Shown here: piece by piece, positions 24,694 to 30,830 of the stretch | Layout of the letters: the number at the start of each line of letters is the position of its first letter | How positions within the stretch are numbered: the stretch's first letter is position 1 | Source of the DNA: a virus | Strand: one strand, 5' to 3' | Virus record (IMG/VR): IMGVR_UViG_3300025087_000236 | Coordinates: 1 to 32,027 of that record | Length of the DNA stretch: 32,027 nt | Made by a program: the position numbers and the translations under genes | The notes under the pieces: generated by a model | The model's input: only the letters and a program-made list of their open reading frames with translations | Told to the model about the DNA's origin: nothing | Database searches by the model: none

Positions 24694-26406
24694 ATGTTGA
24701 CCCTTGACCCTCAGCAGCAAGCGGCGGTGATGACATCCTCACGGCGCGCACTTATCGAAGCATCGCCTGGCAGCGGGAAAACACATTGCATCATTGAGCG
24801 CGCCGCCTACCTCATGGAAGAGCGTAGCGTATCGCCATACGAAATCCTACTGGTAACGTTTACAAGAAAAGCCGCTCAGGAAATGCGCCAGCGTCTCGTG
24901 GCCCGTATAGGAAGTAAGGGACATCATTGTACGATTGGCACTTTCCACGCGATCGCCCTGGATCATTTGCAAAGGTTTGGGGGGGCCATCGGTTATAAAA
25001 CGGGCAATACAGTCTATGGTGAGTGGGAGGAGCAATTTCTCCTGAGGGATGTTGCGCAGGAAATGGGCATCCTGCGGGGAAAGACCTGGAAAATACCCAA
25101 GAAGGATGTGCAGGGTGTCTTCGATCATTACTATCAGACGGGAGAGGAGCCGGAATTATATGATCCCTGTTATGACCTTTTCCGGGCGTTTATTCAGCGA
25201 TGCCGGGAAAACAATAGTTACACCTACGGCAGCCTACTGACGGGCTTCAAGATGCTGCTGCCCCATATCGCGCAGTATCTTCAGTGGAAGCACGTCATAC
25301 AAGACGAGAGCCAAGACGCAGATAGATTACAATGGTCCATCGTCGAGGAGCTGGTGAAGTGGTGCGGGGCATCGCTCTACTGCGTGAGCGATTTGGACCA
25401 GACCTTGTACCACTGGCGCGGCGCCTGTCCGGAGTATATCCTGGAGAATCAGGACAGCTTCAACATCTACAAGCTGGAGACCAACTACCGCAGCGTGCCG
25501 GAGATCGTCATGGCGGCAAATAGTCTCATTTCCCACAATCGGGACCGGATCACCAAAACCATGGTGCCGGCAAGAGAAGATGGTGGCGAGATCGGCTATC
25601 TGAAGGACATGGACAGCGATGCTGTGGTCAAGATACTAACGCAACTGGATGGCCCCCATACAGTTCTCGCTCGCAACCACTTCCTCCTGGAAAAAATTTC
25701 GCGCCTCCTCTGCGAGCAGGAAATTCCCCATGTCTATGTCGGACAATGTTCGGCCCTGATCAATAGTGAGGAGTTCCGACGCTTTCACGCATTCCTCAAG
25801 CTGCTTGTCAATCCGTTCGATAACTTCTCATTCCTGCTCATCAAAGACTTGGTAGGCATTTCACAGGAGGAATATGCGGTGATCCGCGTGAAAGCGGCGG
25901 AAGCGGGGCTATCTCATTTCATGGCGTGGAGTAAATGCTATGATTTTGTTGATGAACTTCTCGGCGACGGAGACGATCTATGGGAGGTAGCGGACAGAAT
26001 AGCACGGCGTTTAGAGGGCAATAATTTTTATTTCGGCCCAGCCAGTGCCTTTATCCGGCAATATGAGGGTAAACGCACAATCACGGATTATCTCAACTGG
26101 CTGGCCCTGTACGAGGTTACCGACGATATCAGGGAAAAGGACTGCGGGATAACGTTGATGACGGTGCACGCCGCAAAGGGGTTGGAGTGGCCAACCGTAA
26201 TAGTCGCGGGCTGCAACGAAGGGATCCTCCCGTCAAAGCACGCAGCGGACAATGACGAGGTGGAGGCAGAGCGACGCCTATTCTATGTGGCCATGACCAG
26301 GGCCCGGGATCAACTTGTGTTGACCATCAGGCCAGAGGTGATAGAGAAGGATGGGCGGGTTTACGAGATCCCGAAAAGCAGATTTGTGGGGGAGGCGTTT
26401 TCATAA
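24694..26406 (+). CDS. Superfamily 1 (UvrD/PcrA-like) DNA helicase
   Basis: A 570-residue protein. Motifs in order: Q-motif LDPQQQAAV; Walker A ASPGSGKTHCI near residues 24-34; VTFTRKAAQEM (motif Ia); GTFHAIALDHL; motif II VIQDESQDADRLQW near residue 203; SDLDQTLYHWRGA (motif III); LETNYRSVPEIV (motif IV); LMTVHAAKGLEWPTVIVAG (motif V region); and RRLFYVAMTRARDQLVL (motif VI). These define an SF1A 3'-to-5' helicase for replication, repair or recombination. It is shorter than UvrD and lacks most of the 1B/2B insertions. It follows the SbcC-like pair by 37 bases. An attC-like site starts at its stop codon. Confidence 0.92.
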   Translation: MLTLDPQQQAAVMTSSRRALIEASPGSGKTHCIIERAAYLMEERSVSPYEILLVTFTRKAAQEMRQRLVARIGSKGHHCTIGTFHAIALDHLQRFGGAIGYKTGNTVYGEWEEQFLLRDVAQEMGILRGKTWKIPKKDVQGVFDHYYQTGEEPELYDPCYDLFRAFIQRCRENNSYTYGSLLTGFKMLLPHIAQYLQWKHVIQDESQDADRLQWSIVEELVKWCGASLYCVSDLDQTLYHWRGACPEYILENQDSFNIYKLETNYRSVPEIVMAANSLISHNRDRITKTMVPAREDGGEIGYLKDMDSDAVVKILTQLDGPHTVLARNHFLLEKISRLLCEQEIPHVYVGQCSALINSEEFRRFHAFLKLLVNPFDNFSFLLIKDLVGISQEEYAVIRVKAAEAGLSHFMAWSKCYDFVDELLGDGDDLWEVADRIARRLEGNNFYFGPASAFIRQYEGKRTITDYLNWLALYEVTDDIREKDCGITLMTVHAAKGLEWPTVIVAGCNEGILPSKHAADNDEVEAERRLFYVAMTRARDQLVLTIRPEVIEKDGRVYEIPKSRFVGEAFS

Positions 26407-26491
26407 TAACGCCATGATCAGCCACCGGGCCACGGGCTGAAATGAAAACCATCCACGCTGATTCCCTGCCGGCTGGATTAAATTGTTAGGA
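26405..26491 (+). other. attC-like recombination site 1
   Basis: It opens with TAAC (26407-26410), directly after the helicase stop, and closes with GTTAGGA (26485-26491), a fit to the R' core GTTRRRY. Inside, ATCAGCC (26417-26423) pairs with GGCTGGAT (26471-26478) leaving one G extrahelical, then further G/C pairs, with a longer central region. This is the least regular of the four sites. Its R' end overlaps the AGGAGG ribosome binding site of the following gene. Confidence 0.65.
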
Positions 26492-26497
26492 GGTTTG

Positions 26498-26815
26498 ATG
26501 GGGGGAAGATATAAAATAGATTGCTTGGAGTGGAACCCACAACATGTAAGATTCAACGTATTCGACCCATTTGGTGCAAATTGTGGAGTATTAACCATAC
26601 TTGCTAAGGATGTTAAAAACTTTGTTACGAATTCATGGAAGGGTGACATCTTCTGGAACGGAAAGATGCCTCAAGATTTTATAATGGGGGATGCAATGGA
26701 AATTATCACAGCCCTGGTCAGGGGGATTGAGTTATGGGCATCGGATGAGGATGGCGTACACGAGGGGTGCTGGGAAGCATATCAAAAAGCCAAGTTTTAT
26801 ATTGGTGAAATATAA
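26498..26815 (+). CDS. Cassette gene 1: unknown 105-residue protein
   Basis: It starts at ATG 26498, four bases behind AGGAGG that is part of the preceding attC R' box. The protein has a beta-rich first half (MGGRYKIDCLEWNPQHVRFN, FGANCGVLTILAKDVKNFV) and a helical second half (DAMEIITALVRGIELWASDE, CWEAYQKAKFYIG). It has three cysteines without a zinc pattern. It resembles the small orphan proteins common in environmental integron cassettes; no family recognised. Confidence 0.65.
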   Translation: MGGRYKIDCLEWNPQHVRFNVFDPFGANCGVLTILAKDVKNFVTNSWKGDIFWNGKMPQDFIMGDAMEIITALVRGIELWASDEDGVHEGCWEAYQKAKFYIGEI

Positions 26816-26871
26816 CGTAGAGGTCAGCGGTGCGCAGCTTTTTGCGGCTCCGCTGGAGTGACTGGTTATAC
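26810..26871 (+). other. attC-like recombination site 2
   Basis: ATATAAC (26810-26816) and GTTATAC (26865-26871) form the outer pair. After an unpaired spacer on each side, TCAGCGG pairs with CCGCTGGA leaving one extrahelical G, and GC-rich bases close around a TTTTT loop. The stop codon of cassette gene 1 is the TAA of TAAC. Outer boxes, unpaired spacer, inner stem with extrahelical G, and about 60-base size are all as in canonical integron attC sites. Confidence 0.85.
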
Positions 26872-26887
26872 GATTGTTGGAGGAAAC

Positions 26888-27103
26888 ATGGGGAACTATC
26901 ACGAACATACAGGAGGACATCAAAAAGAAACTCACGTAAAGCCCGTAGTGGACCACTTTCTCTGTAATCACTGTGGATCGGGTGAAAAAACAAAAAAGGT
27001 CGTTGTCTATAATATGGCAAACATTCTTTGTTTTTCATGCCGAAGCCGAATGCAGGATGAAATTATAGATATAGCAAAAAGGTATTTAATTGTTTCTGTA
27101 TAA
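26888..27103 (+). CDS. Cassette gene 2: small zinc-ribbon-like protein
   Basis: A 71-residue protein starting at ATG 26888 behind GGAGG. It has a His-rich N-terminus (GNYHEHTGGHQKETHVK) and two CxxC knuckles (CNHC and CFSC) separated by about 22 residues, consistent with a single treble-clef or zinc-ribbon fold. The C-terminal helix is MQDEIIDIAKRYLIVSV. It may bind nucleic acid or a protein; no family assigned. The stop TAA is shared with attC site 3. Confidence 0.65.
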   Translation: MGNYHEHTGGHQKETHVKPVVDHFLCNHCGSGEKTKKVVVYNMANILCFSCRSRMQDEIIDIAKRYLIVSV

Positions 27104-27163
27104 CGCTAAAGCTAAGCGGCGTGGCGGCTGTATGCCACGTCCGTCTTGAGCGCCTGGTTATGG
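27098..27163 (+). other. attC-like recombination site 3
   Basis: GTATAAC (27098-27104) and GTTATGG (27157-27163) are the outer boxes. GCTAAGCGGCGTGGC on the left pairs with GCCACGTCCGTCTTGAGC on the right, leaving T, T and G extrahelical on the right arm and an 8-base loop. Unpaired spacers lie between outer and inner boxes. The extrahelical bases all on one strand are the feature that sets strand choice in real attC recombination. Confidence 0.87.
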
Positions 27164-27182
27164 TGTTTTTTATGGAGGTTCT

Positions 27183-27866
27183 ATGAGTCTCGTAAAATCT
27201 AAAGGAAATATGTATTCTTGGATAACTCACCAGCATTGTCATTTGGGTGGAGAGTGCCCGCATGGGTGCGTATATTGTTATGTCAATAGTTTCCCATTTG
27301 GTCGTCCGGAGAAATATAAAGGCCCGTTGCGCCTGATAGATAAGGAATTTTCCGTGAACTACGGAGAGGGAAAGACAATTTTTGTTGAGAATTGTAACGA
27401 TTTGTTTGCCGAGAAAGTTCCCGAAGAGTTTATAATGCGCGTTATTGGCCATTGTAGGCACTGGCCTGCCAATACCTATGTTTTTCAGACAAAAAATCCG
27501 GCAAATTATCTGCAATGGTTGTCGCTCATGCCTCCTAACTACATTCTCGGATGCACGATTGAGACGAACCGGAATATCCCAAAAATCAGCAAGGCCCCGA
27601 AAACGGTGGAGCGAGCGCGGGCGATGAACTGCCTGACGGGACAACGCCGCTTCATCACCATAGAGCCGGTTTTGGATTTCGATGTGGACATTCTTGCGGA
27701 TTGGATACGGCGCATAAACCCTGAATTTCTGAACCTTGGGGCAGATAGTAAAAATAATAATCTCCCGGAACCCACGATTGAAAAAATTGTAGGATTGACG
27801 GAAAAATTAAAGGAATACGGCATTGAGTTGCGAGAGAAACATAATCTTTCTCGTCTCAGGCCATAA
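27183..27866 (+). CDS. Cassette gene 3: radical-SAM protein of the phage Gp37/Gp68 (DUF5131) type
   Basis: A 227-residue protein behind GGAGG. It carries a CxxxCxxC iron-sulphur cluster motif (GGECPHGCVYCYVN, residues about 23-36) that in radical-SAM enzymes holds a 4Fe-4S cluster and cleaves S-adenosylmethionine. Further segments fit the phage Gp37/Gp68 group: IFVENCNDLFAEKVPEEFI, YVFQTKNPANYLQWL, ILGCTIETNRN, RRFITIEPVLDFDV and LNLGADSKNN. The substrate of the group is not known to me. The length is near the family norm. Its TAA stop is the start of attC site 4. Confidence 0.85.
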   Translation: MSLVKSKGNMYSWITHQHCHLGGECPHGCVYCYVNSFPFGRPEKYKGPLRLIDKEFSVNYGEGKTIFVENCNDLFAEKVPEEFIMRVIGHCRHWPANTYVFQTKNPANYLQWLSLMPPNYILGCTIETNRNIPKISKAPKTVERARAMNCLTGQRRFITIEPVLDFDVDILADWIRRINPEFLNLGADSKNNNLPEPTIEKIVGLTEKLKEYGIELREKHNLSRLRP

Positions 27867-27922
27867 CGCTGAATTGAGTGGCGGCCCGCTTTTTGGCCGT
27901 CCACTCCAATGACTGGTTATAA
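27861..27922 (+). other. attC-like recombination site 4
   Basis: CCATAAC (27861-27867) and GTTATAA (27916-27922) are the outer boxes. Five unpaired bases follow on each side, then ATTGAGTGGCGGCC pairs with GGCCGTCCACTCCAAT leaving a C and a T extrahelical, around a CGCTTTTT loop. This is the cleanest of the four and a textbook attC shape. Confidence 0.9.
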
Positions 27923-27937
27923 TTTTGTTTTGTAGGT

Positions 27938-28723
27938 ATGCGAATTATTAGAGTTTTCCCAAGAAAAACGAAAGCAACGCCTGCCGATAACCTCGTAAGA
28001 ATTGGCAAGGGGCCGGGTTTGTTCGATGAGGCGGATCAGGTACACATTTCCGTGGCGTTCACTTGGGATATGCCCCTTGCCGAAAAGTTGGCGCGTAAAT
28101 GGGGTGACGTGGCTCCAGTCAAGATCGGCGGCCCGGCCCTGGGTGAACGAAGCGGAGAGTTCACGCCAGGGATGTACTTGAAGCCAGGTTATGTGATAAC
28201 TTCGCGGGGATGCCCGAACCGCTGTTGGTTTTGTTCAGTACCAAAACGCGAAGGTGGAATCAGGGAATTACCGATAACGGACGGTCACAACATACTTGAC
28301 GATAACCTCCTCGCTTGTTCGGATGACCATATCCAGCGTGTTTTCGTAATGCTGAAAAAACAAAAAGAGCCGATTGAATTTACAGGCGGACTTGAGGCAG
28401 CGCGATTGAGGTCGTGGCATGCGGATGAACTTAAAAAGCTGAGAATAAAACAGATGTTTTTCGCTTACGACACGCCGGATGACCTGGAACCATTGCAGCA
28501 GGCTGGAAGATATCTGCGTAGTCATGCGATGAGGTGTTTTGTATTATGTGGGTATCAAGGAGATTCGATCAGTTATGCAGAATATCGCATGAGAAAAACC
28601 ATGCAGGTCGGATTTACCCCAATGGCGATGCTCTGGAAAGACGAAACGGGCAGGTGTGATCCAGAGTGGGGGAAATTTCAACGGGAATGGGCAAGACCGG
28701 CAATTATTTATAGTAGATTATAA
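27938..28723 (+). CDS. Cassette-like gene 4: second radical-SAM protein
   Basis: A 261-residue protein starting at ATG 27938. The motif RGCPNRCWFCSVPKREGG (residues about 90-107) is a CxxxCxxC radical-SAM cluster loop, preceded by VKIGGPALG and KPGYVITS, the layout of B12-binding-domain-associated radical-SAM proteins, although the N-terminal domain is short. Later strands of the partial barrel are seen: HNILDDNLLACSDDHIQRVF, EFTGGLEAARL, QMFFAYDTPDDLEPLQQAGR and RCFVLCGYQGDS. It shares little sequence with cassette gene 3 beyond the motif. The stop TAA at 28721 again opens a hairpin, but no good R' box follows. Confidence 0.8.
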   Translation: MRIIRVFPRKTKATPADNLVRIGKGPGLFDEADQVHISVAFTWDMPLAEKLARKWGDVAPVKIGGPALGERSGEFTPGMYLKPGYVITSRGCPNRCWFCSVPKREGGIRELPITDGHNILDDNLLACSDDHIQRVFVMLKKQKEPIEFTGGLEAARLRSWHADELKKLRIKQMFFAYDTPDDLEPLQQAGRYLRSHAMRCFVLCGYQGDSISYAEYRMRKTMQVGFTPMAMLWKDETGRCDPEWGKFQREWARPAIIYSRL

Positions 28724-28766
28724 CCATTGATTATCAGGTAGATTTGCCCTGATAATTATGTTTTCG
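28721..28766 (+). other. Hairpin after cassette gene 4, possibly a decayed attC
   Basis: TAAC at 28721 overlaps the gene stop as in the four attC sites. A perfect 9-bp stem follows (ATTATCAGG with CCTGATAAT), with a 9-base loop. There is no extrahelical base and the expected GTTRRRY is replaced by a weak ATGTTTTC. It may be an eroded attC, or a simple transcript hairpin without a proper T tract. Confidence 0.35.
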
Positions 28767-28782
28767 GGCAGCAGATGAAGCC

Positions 28783-29081
28783 ATGATTAAAATCACCGAG
28801 CATGACGTTACTGTAGGCATCAGGCAGCTACTCCGTACTGTCGGGATTTGGCATTTTAAGCATTGGGGGGGGCGATGGGAGAAAAGGGCGTGGCGGATAT
28901 CATCGGCTGCTGGAAAGGCCGAATGATCGCCATAGAGATCAAAAAGCCGGGCGGGAAGGCTACGCACGCGCAGCTTAGTTTTTTGGAGTGCGTAAATCAG
29001 GCCGGTGGGATAGGGTTTGTAGCAGATTCAATAGAGGTTGTTATCCGGGAGCTGGGATTGCAGGATAGATTTTTGGTGTGA
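28783..29081 (+). pseudogene. VRR-NUC nuclease gene split by a frameshift at a G8 tract
   Basis: From ATG 28783 the frame reads MIKITEHDVTVGIRQLLRTV and on to FKHWGG, then enters a run of eight G (28865-28872) and goes off frame, stopping soon after. The next frame, from the same run, reads GGAMGEKGVADIIGCWKGRM and IAIEIKKPGGKATHAQLSFL to a stop at 29081: the G-V-x-D-I-x-G, E-x-K, Q core of VRR-NUC nucleases (Holliday-junction or flap processing in phages). Nine G, or a -1 ribosomal slip on the run, would join the halves into a 99-residue protein of normal family size. It could be a sequencing error, a phase-variable tract, programmed frameshifting or a mutation. Confidence 0.75.
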
Positions 29082-29109
29082 GGATCATCGAACCATAGGG
29101 ATAGCCAAA

Positions 29110-29313
29110 ATGATTAAAGAAAATAAGGAGTGGAGCCAAACCGTTAAAGAAATACTGCAGGAATACCTAACAATCCACGGATATGACGGCCTTTTTAATG
29201 AGTGGGAAGAATGCGGCTGCAGGGTTGACGACCTGATGTGTTGTGATTCCTGCCCTGATGAATGCGAACCCGGCTATGACCTGGGCGACGGTATGATCGG
29301 GAGGCGGCAATGA
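29110..29313 (+). CDS. Small cysteine-rich phage protein
   Basis: A 67-residue protein starting at ATG 29110; the frame is open further upstream but overlaps the nuclease. The N-terminal helix (EWSQTVKEILQEYLTIHGYD) leads to a Cys/Asp-rich part, GLFNEWEECGCRVDDLMCCD then SCPDECEPGYD. The C-G-C-x-x-D-D-L ... C-E-P-G-Y pattern recurs in small phage early proteins and probably binds zinc. Its stop overlaps the next start (ATGA). Confidence 0.65.
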   Translation: MIKENKEWSQTVKEILQEYLTIHGYDGLFNEWEECGCRVDDLMCCDSCPDECEPGYDLGDGMIGRRQ

Positions 29314-29585
29314 CCTGCTCACGCACTCATATCGTACCCCGCTGTCCGTCATGCGCCAGTCCGGATCACGGCAGTGCGGCATGCCCTACGGCTGAGATCC
29401 CGACAAAAGGTCACAACGAAAAGCTTCACGCCCTTTTAGACGAAGCCGCGGGAAAGCTAAAGCAATGCTCAGATTCCATGAACGATCCGATGAGCTTTTA
29501 TTACTGCTATTACTGCATCAGGGCGGCCGCGATGATCAAGGGGGCATTCGAGATGTTGAAAGAGGCGATGGAAATTGATGGCTGA
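29310..29585 (+). CDS. Small early protein with N-terminal Cys pair
   Basis: A 91-residue protein starting in an ATGA overlap. CPSC near residue 12 and a later Cys at 25 suggest a small zinc site (RCPSCASPDHGSAACP). The rest is helical (EKLHALLDEAAGKLKQCSDS, AAAMIKGAFEMLKEAMEI) with a YYCYYC segment. No family recognised. It overlaps the next gene. Confidence 0.55.
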   Translation: MTCSRTHIVPRCPSCASPDHGSAACPTAEIPTKGHNEKLHALLDEAAGKLKQCSDSMNDPMSFYYCYYCIRAAAMIKGAFEMLKEAMEIDG

Positions 29586-29799
29586 GATAAATTGCCGAAC
29601 CTGCCGTCACGCCTATCTGCGGGTAGAGCGGACAAAGGATTGGAATTATGAATGCTGCGGGTTAGGCGTGCAGCCAATGACACCGTTTTTAACAGGAGGA
29701 TGTAATCTATATGTTCGAGGAAACGACGATGCAATTAGAGAATATCGGCAATGGGAACGGAGATCAACTATTGCGTGGGGACCGGATATCCAGCTATGA
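29578..29799 (+). CDS. Small early protein with CxxC
   Basis: A 73-residue protein from ATG 29578, overlapping the previous stop by eight bases. It opens MAEINCRTCRHAYLRVERTK, has further cysteines (YECCGLG, GGCNLYV) and ends in a charged helix. Four or five cysteines could form one zinc-binding site. Function unknown. Confidence 0.6.
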   Translation: MAEINCRTCRHAYLRVERTKDWNYECCGLGVQPMTPFLTGGCNLYVRGNDDAIREYRQWERRSTIAWGPDIQL

Positions 29800-29879
29800 G
29801 GAATTTTTAGCATCGAAATTGGGGTTAATAATATCAAGTCGGTTGCCGTAAATCACGGAAACTTATTTGACTTCACCCC

Positions 29880-29906
29880 TTGACATCGGGGAGGTTTTGT
29901 TATACA
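29880..29906 (+). promoter_or_regulatory. Possible promoter of the replication module
   Basis: TTGACA at 29880-29885 is followed after 15 bases by TATACA at 29901-29906. The spacer is shorter than optimal. A second TTGAC lies 13 bases upstream (29867). This would start transcripts just before the structured leader at 29921. Confidence 0.4.
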
Positions 29907-29920
29907 GGGTAGGTAAGAAA

Positions 29921-30036
29921 GGGAGCGGAACTCCATGACGGACAATCAATCACAATTTAATTGCCCAAGAAAGGCCCCATATTTGCTTAGGTAGGATGTT
30001 CCGCTCCCGCCTAACTATATGGGGTTTTTTCTTGGG
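29921..30036 (+). promoter_or_regulatory. Interleaved inverted repeats (pseudoknot-like leader) upstream of the replication gene
   Basis: Arm A GGGAGCGGAAC (29921-29931) is the exact reverse complement of A' GTTCCGCTCCC (29998-30008). Arm B (29964-29982, CCCAAG, AAAGG, CCCCATAT) pairs with B' (30017-30036, ATATGGGG, TTTTTT, CTTGGG) over 6 plus 8 Watson-Crick pairs and several A-U or G-U pairs with one bulge. The order A-B-A'-B' means both pairings together form a pseudoknot, or exclude each other. B' abuts the start of the replication gene, so this is a candidate translational or attenuation switch. Confidence 0.65.
29935..29994 (+). CDS. Leader peptide ORF, 19 codons
   Basis: ATG 29935 sits nine bases behind GGGAG and encodes MTDNQSQFNCPRKAPYLLR before TAG. 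Its ribosome binding site lies inside one arm of an inverted repeat and its codons cover an arm of a second, so its translation would decide which RNA structure forms upstream of the replication gene. Being real rests on this arrangement only. Confidence 0.4.
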   Translation: MTDNQSQFNCPRKAPYLLR

Positions 30037-30830
30037 TGTTATGGACGTTTACTTTGGCTATCGAGGGATGGGTACATCTTCACAGGATATTAAGCATTGA
30101 CCCAATGTGGACGGCTGAGACTTTTACTCGCGGACAAGCATGGGTTGATTTGATTATGCTGGCCAATCATCTTGACGGATATATAAGGGTAAGGGGCGTG
30201 AAGGTGGAAATAAAAAGGGGGCAGGTTGGATACTCAGAAGTAACCCTTGCTAAACGCTGGAAATGGTCTCGTGATAAGGTTCGGAGATGGTTTAAAGAGC
30301 TGGAAGGAAAAGAGGAAAAAATAATACAGCAAAAAGACAACGTAAGTAGTGTAATTACTTTGATAAATTATGACAAGTACCAATCGAACAAGACACCAAA
30401 CAATACAGCAAACCGACAGCAAACAATACAGCAAACCGACAGCAAACAAGACACTAACAATAATGAAAAGAATGATAAGAATGAAAAAAAGAAGAATATA
30501 TATAGTCCTGATTCACCTGAAATCTATCTTTCAAACCTTCTTTTTGTTAAAATATCTGAACGTGATCCCTTACACAAAAAACCCGACTTGCAGTTGTGGG
30601 GGAAAGATATTAATGCATTAATTAGGATTGACGGGAGATCATCGCAAGAGATCGAAACCGTCATTTGTTGGTGCCAAGAAGATCAGTTTTGGAAAAATAA
30701 CATTCTCAGCACTGCAAAGCTAAGAAAAAAATTCAGCCAACTATTATTAAAATCTCAAGAAAGTGGTGATGGCTGGGGAAAATTAGATAAATGGGTAAAG
30801 GAGGAAAACGCTAAAAATGCAGCTCAATGA
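30036..30830 (+). CDS. Replication initiation protein (lambda O / DnaD-like phage organiser)
   Basis: A 264-residue protein. The start is uncertain: GTG 30036 abuts the B' repeat arm; TTG 30054 would give MAIEGWVHLHRIL, close to the usual EGWxxLHR opening of phage replication organisers. The N-terminal winged-helix part shows QAWVDLIMLANHLDGYIRVR, then IKRGQVGYSEVTLAKRWKWS and RDKVRRWFKELE, the recognition helix. A Gln/Asn/Thr-rich linker at residues about 118-150 is encoded by tandem iterons. The C-terminal half is helical and probably contacts the helicase loader. The layout, origin inside the initiator gene with the loader gene next, is as in lambda O and P. Confidence 0.75.
   Translation: MLWTFTLAIEGWVHLHRILSIDPMWTAETFTRGQAWVDLIMLANHLDGYIRVRGVKVEIKRGQVGYSEVTLAKRWKWSRDKVRRWFKELEGKEEKIIQQKDNVSSVITLINYDKYQSNKTPNNTANRQQTIQQTDSKQDTNNNEKNDKNEKKKNIYSPDSPEIYLSNLLFVKISERDPLHKKPDLQLWGKDINALIRIDGRSSQEIETVICWCQEDQFWKNNILSTAKLRKKFSQLLLKSQESGDGWGKLDKWVKEENAKNAAQ
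30398..30443 (+). repeat. Tandem 23-bp iterons inside the replication gene, candidate origin
   Basis: Two exact 23-bp copies (30398-30420 and 30421-30443; unit begins AAACAATACAGC and ends CCGACAGC) lie back to back. They are flanked by AACAAGACAC on both sides (30387-30396 and 30445-30454). An A-rich, easily melted stretch follows up to about 30505. Iterons plus an A-rich tract within the initiator gene is the lambda ori arrangement. Confidence 0.65.

Larger units (their letters stand above)
26486..27916 (+). mobile_element. Integron-type gene cassette array (three complete cassettes, no integrase)
   Basis: Successive attC-like sites at 26405, 26810, 27098 and 27861 delimit three units in the classic gene-then-attC order. 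Taking the crossover after the G of each GTT core, cassettes span about 26486-26865 (380 bp), 26866-27157 (292 bp) and 27158-27916 (759 bp). Each holds one + strand gene whose stop codon TAA is the first part of its attC TAAC. No integron integrase gene or attI is visible in the window. All cassettes are co-oriented with the phage operon, so they need no promoter of their own. Confidence 0.8.

Noticed and set aside
29996-30101. Small hydrophobic ORF between the leader and the initiator gene
   Set aside because: It overlaps the initiator gene in another frame, ends within it and has no ribosome binding site of its own.
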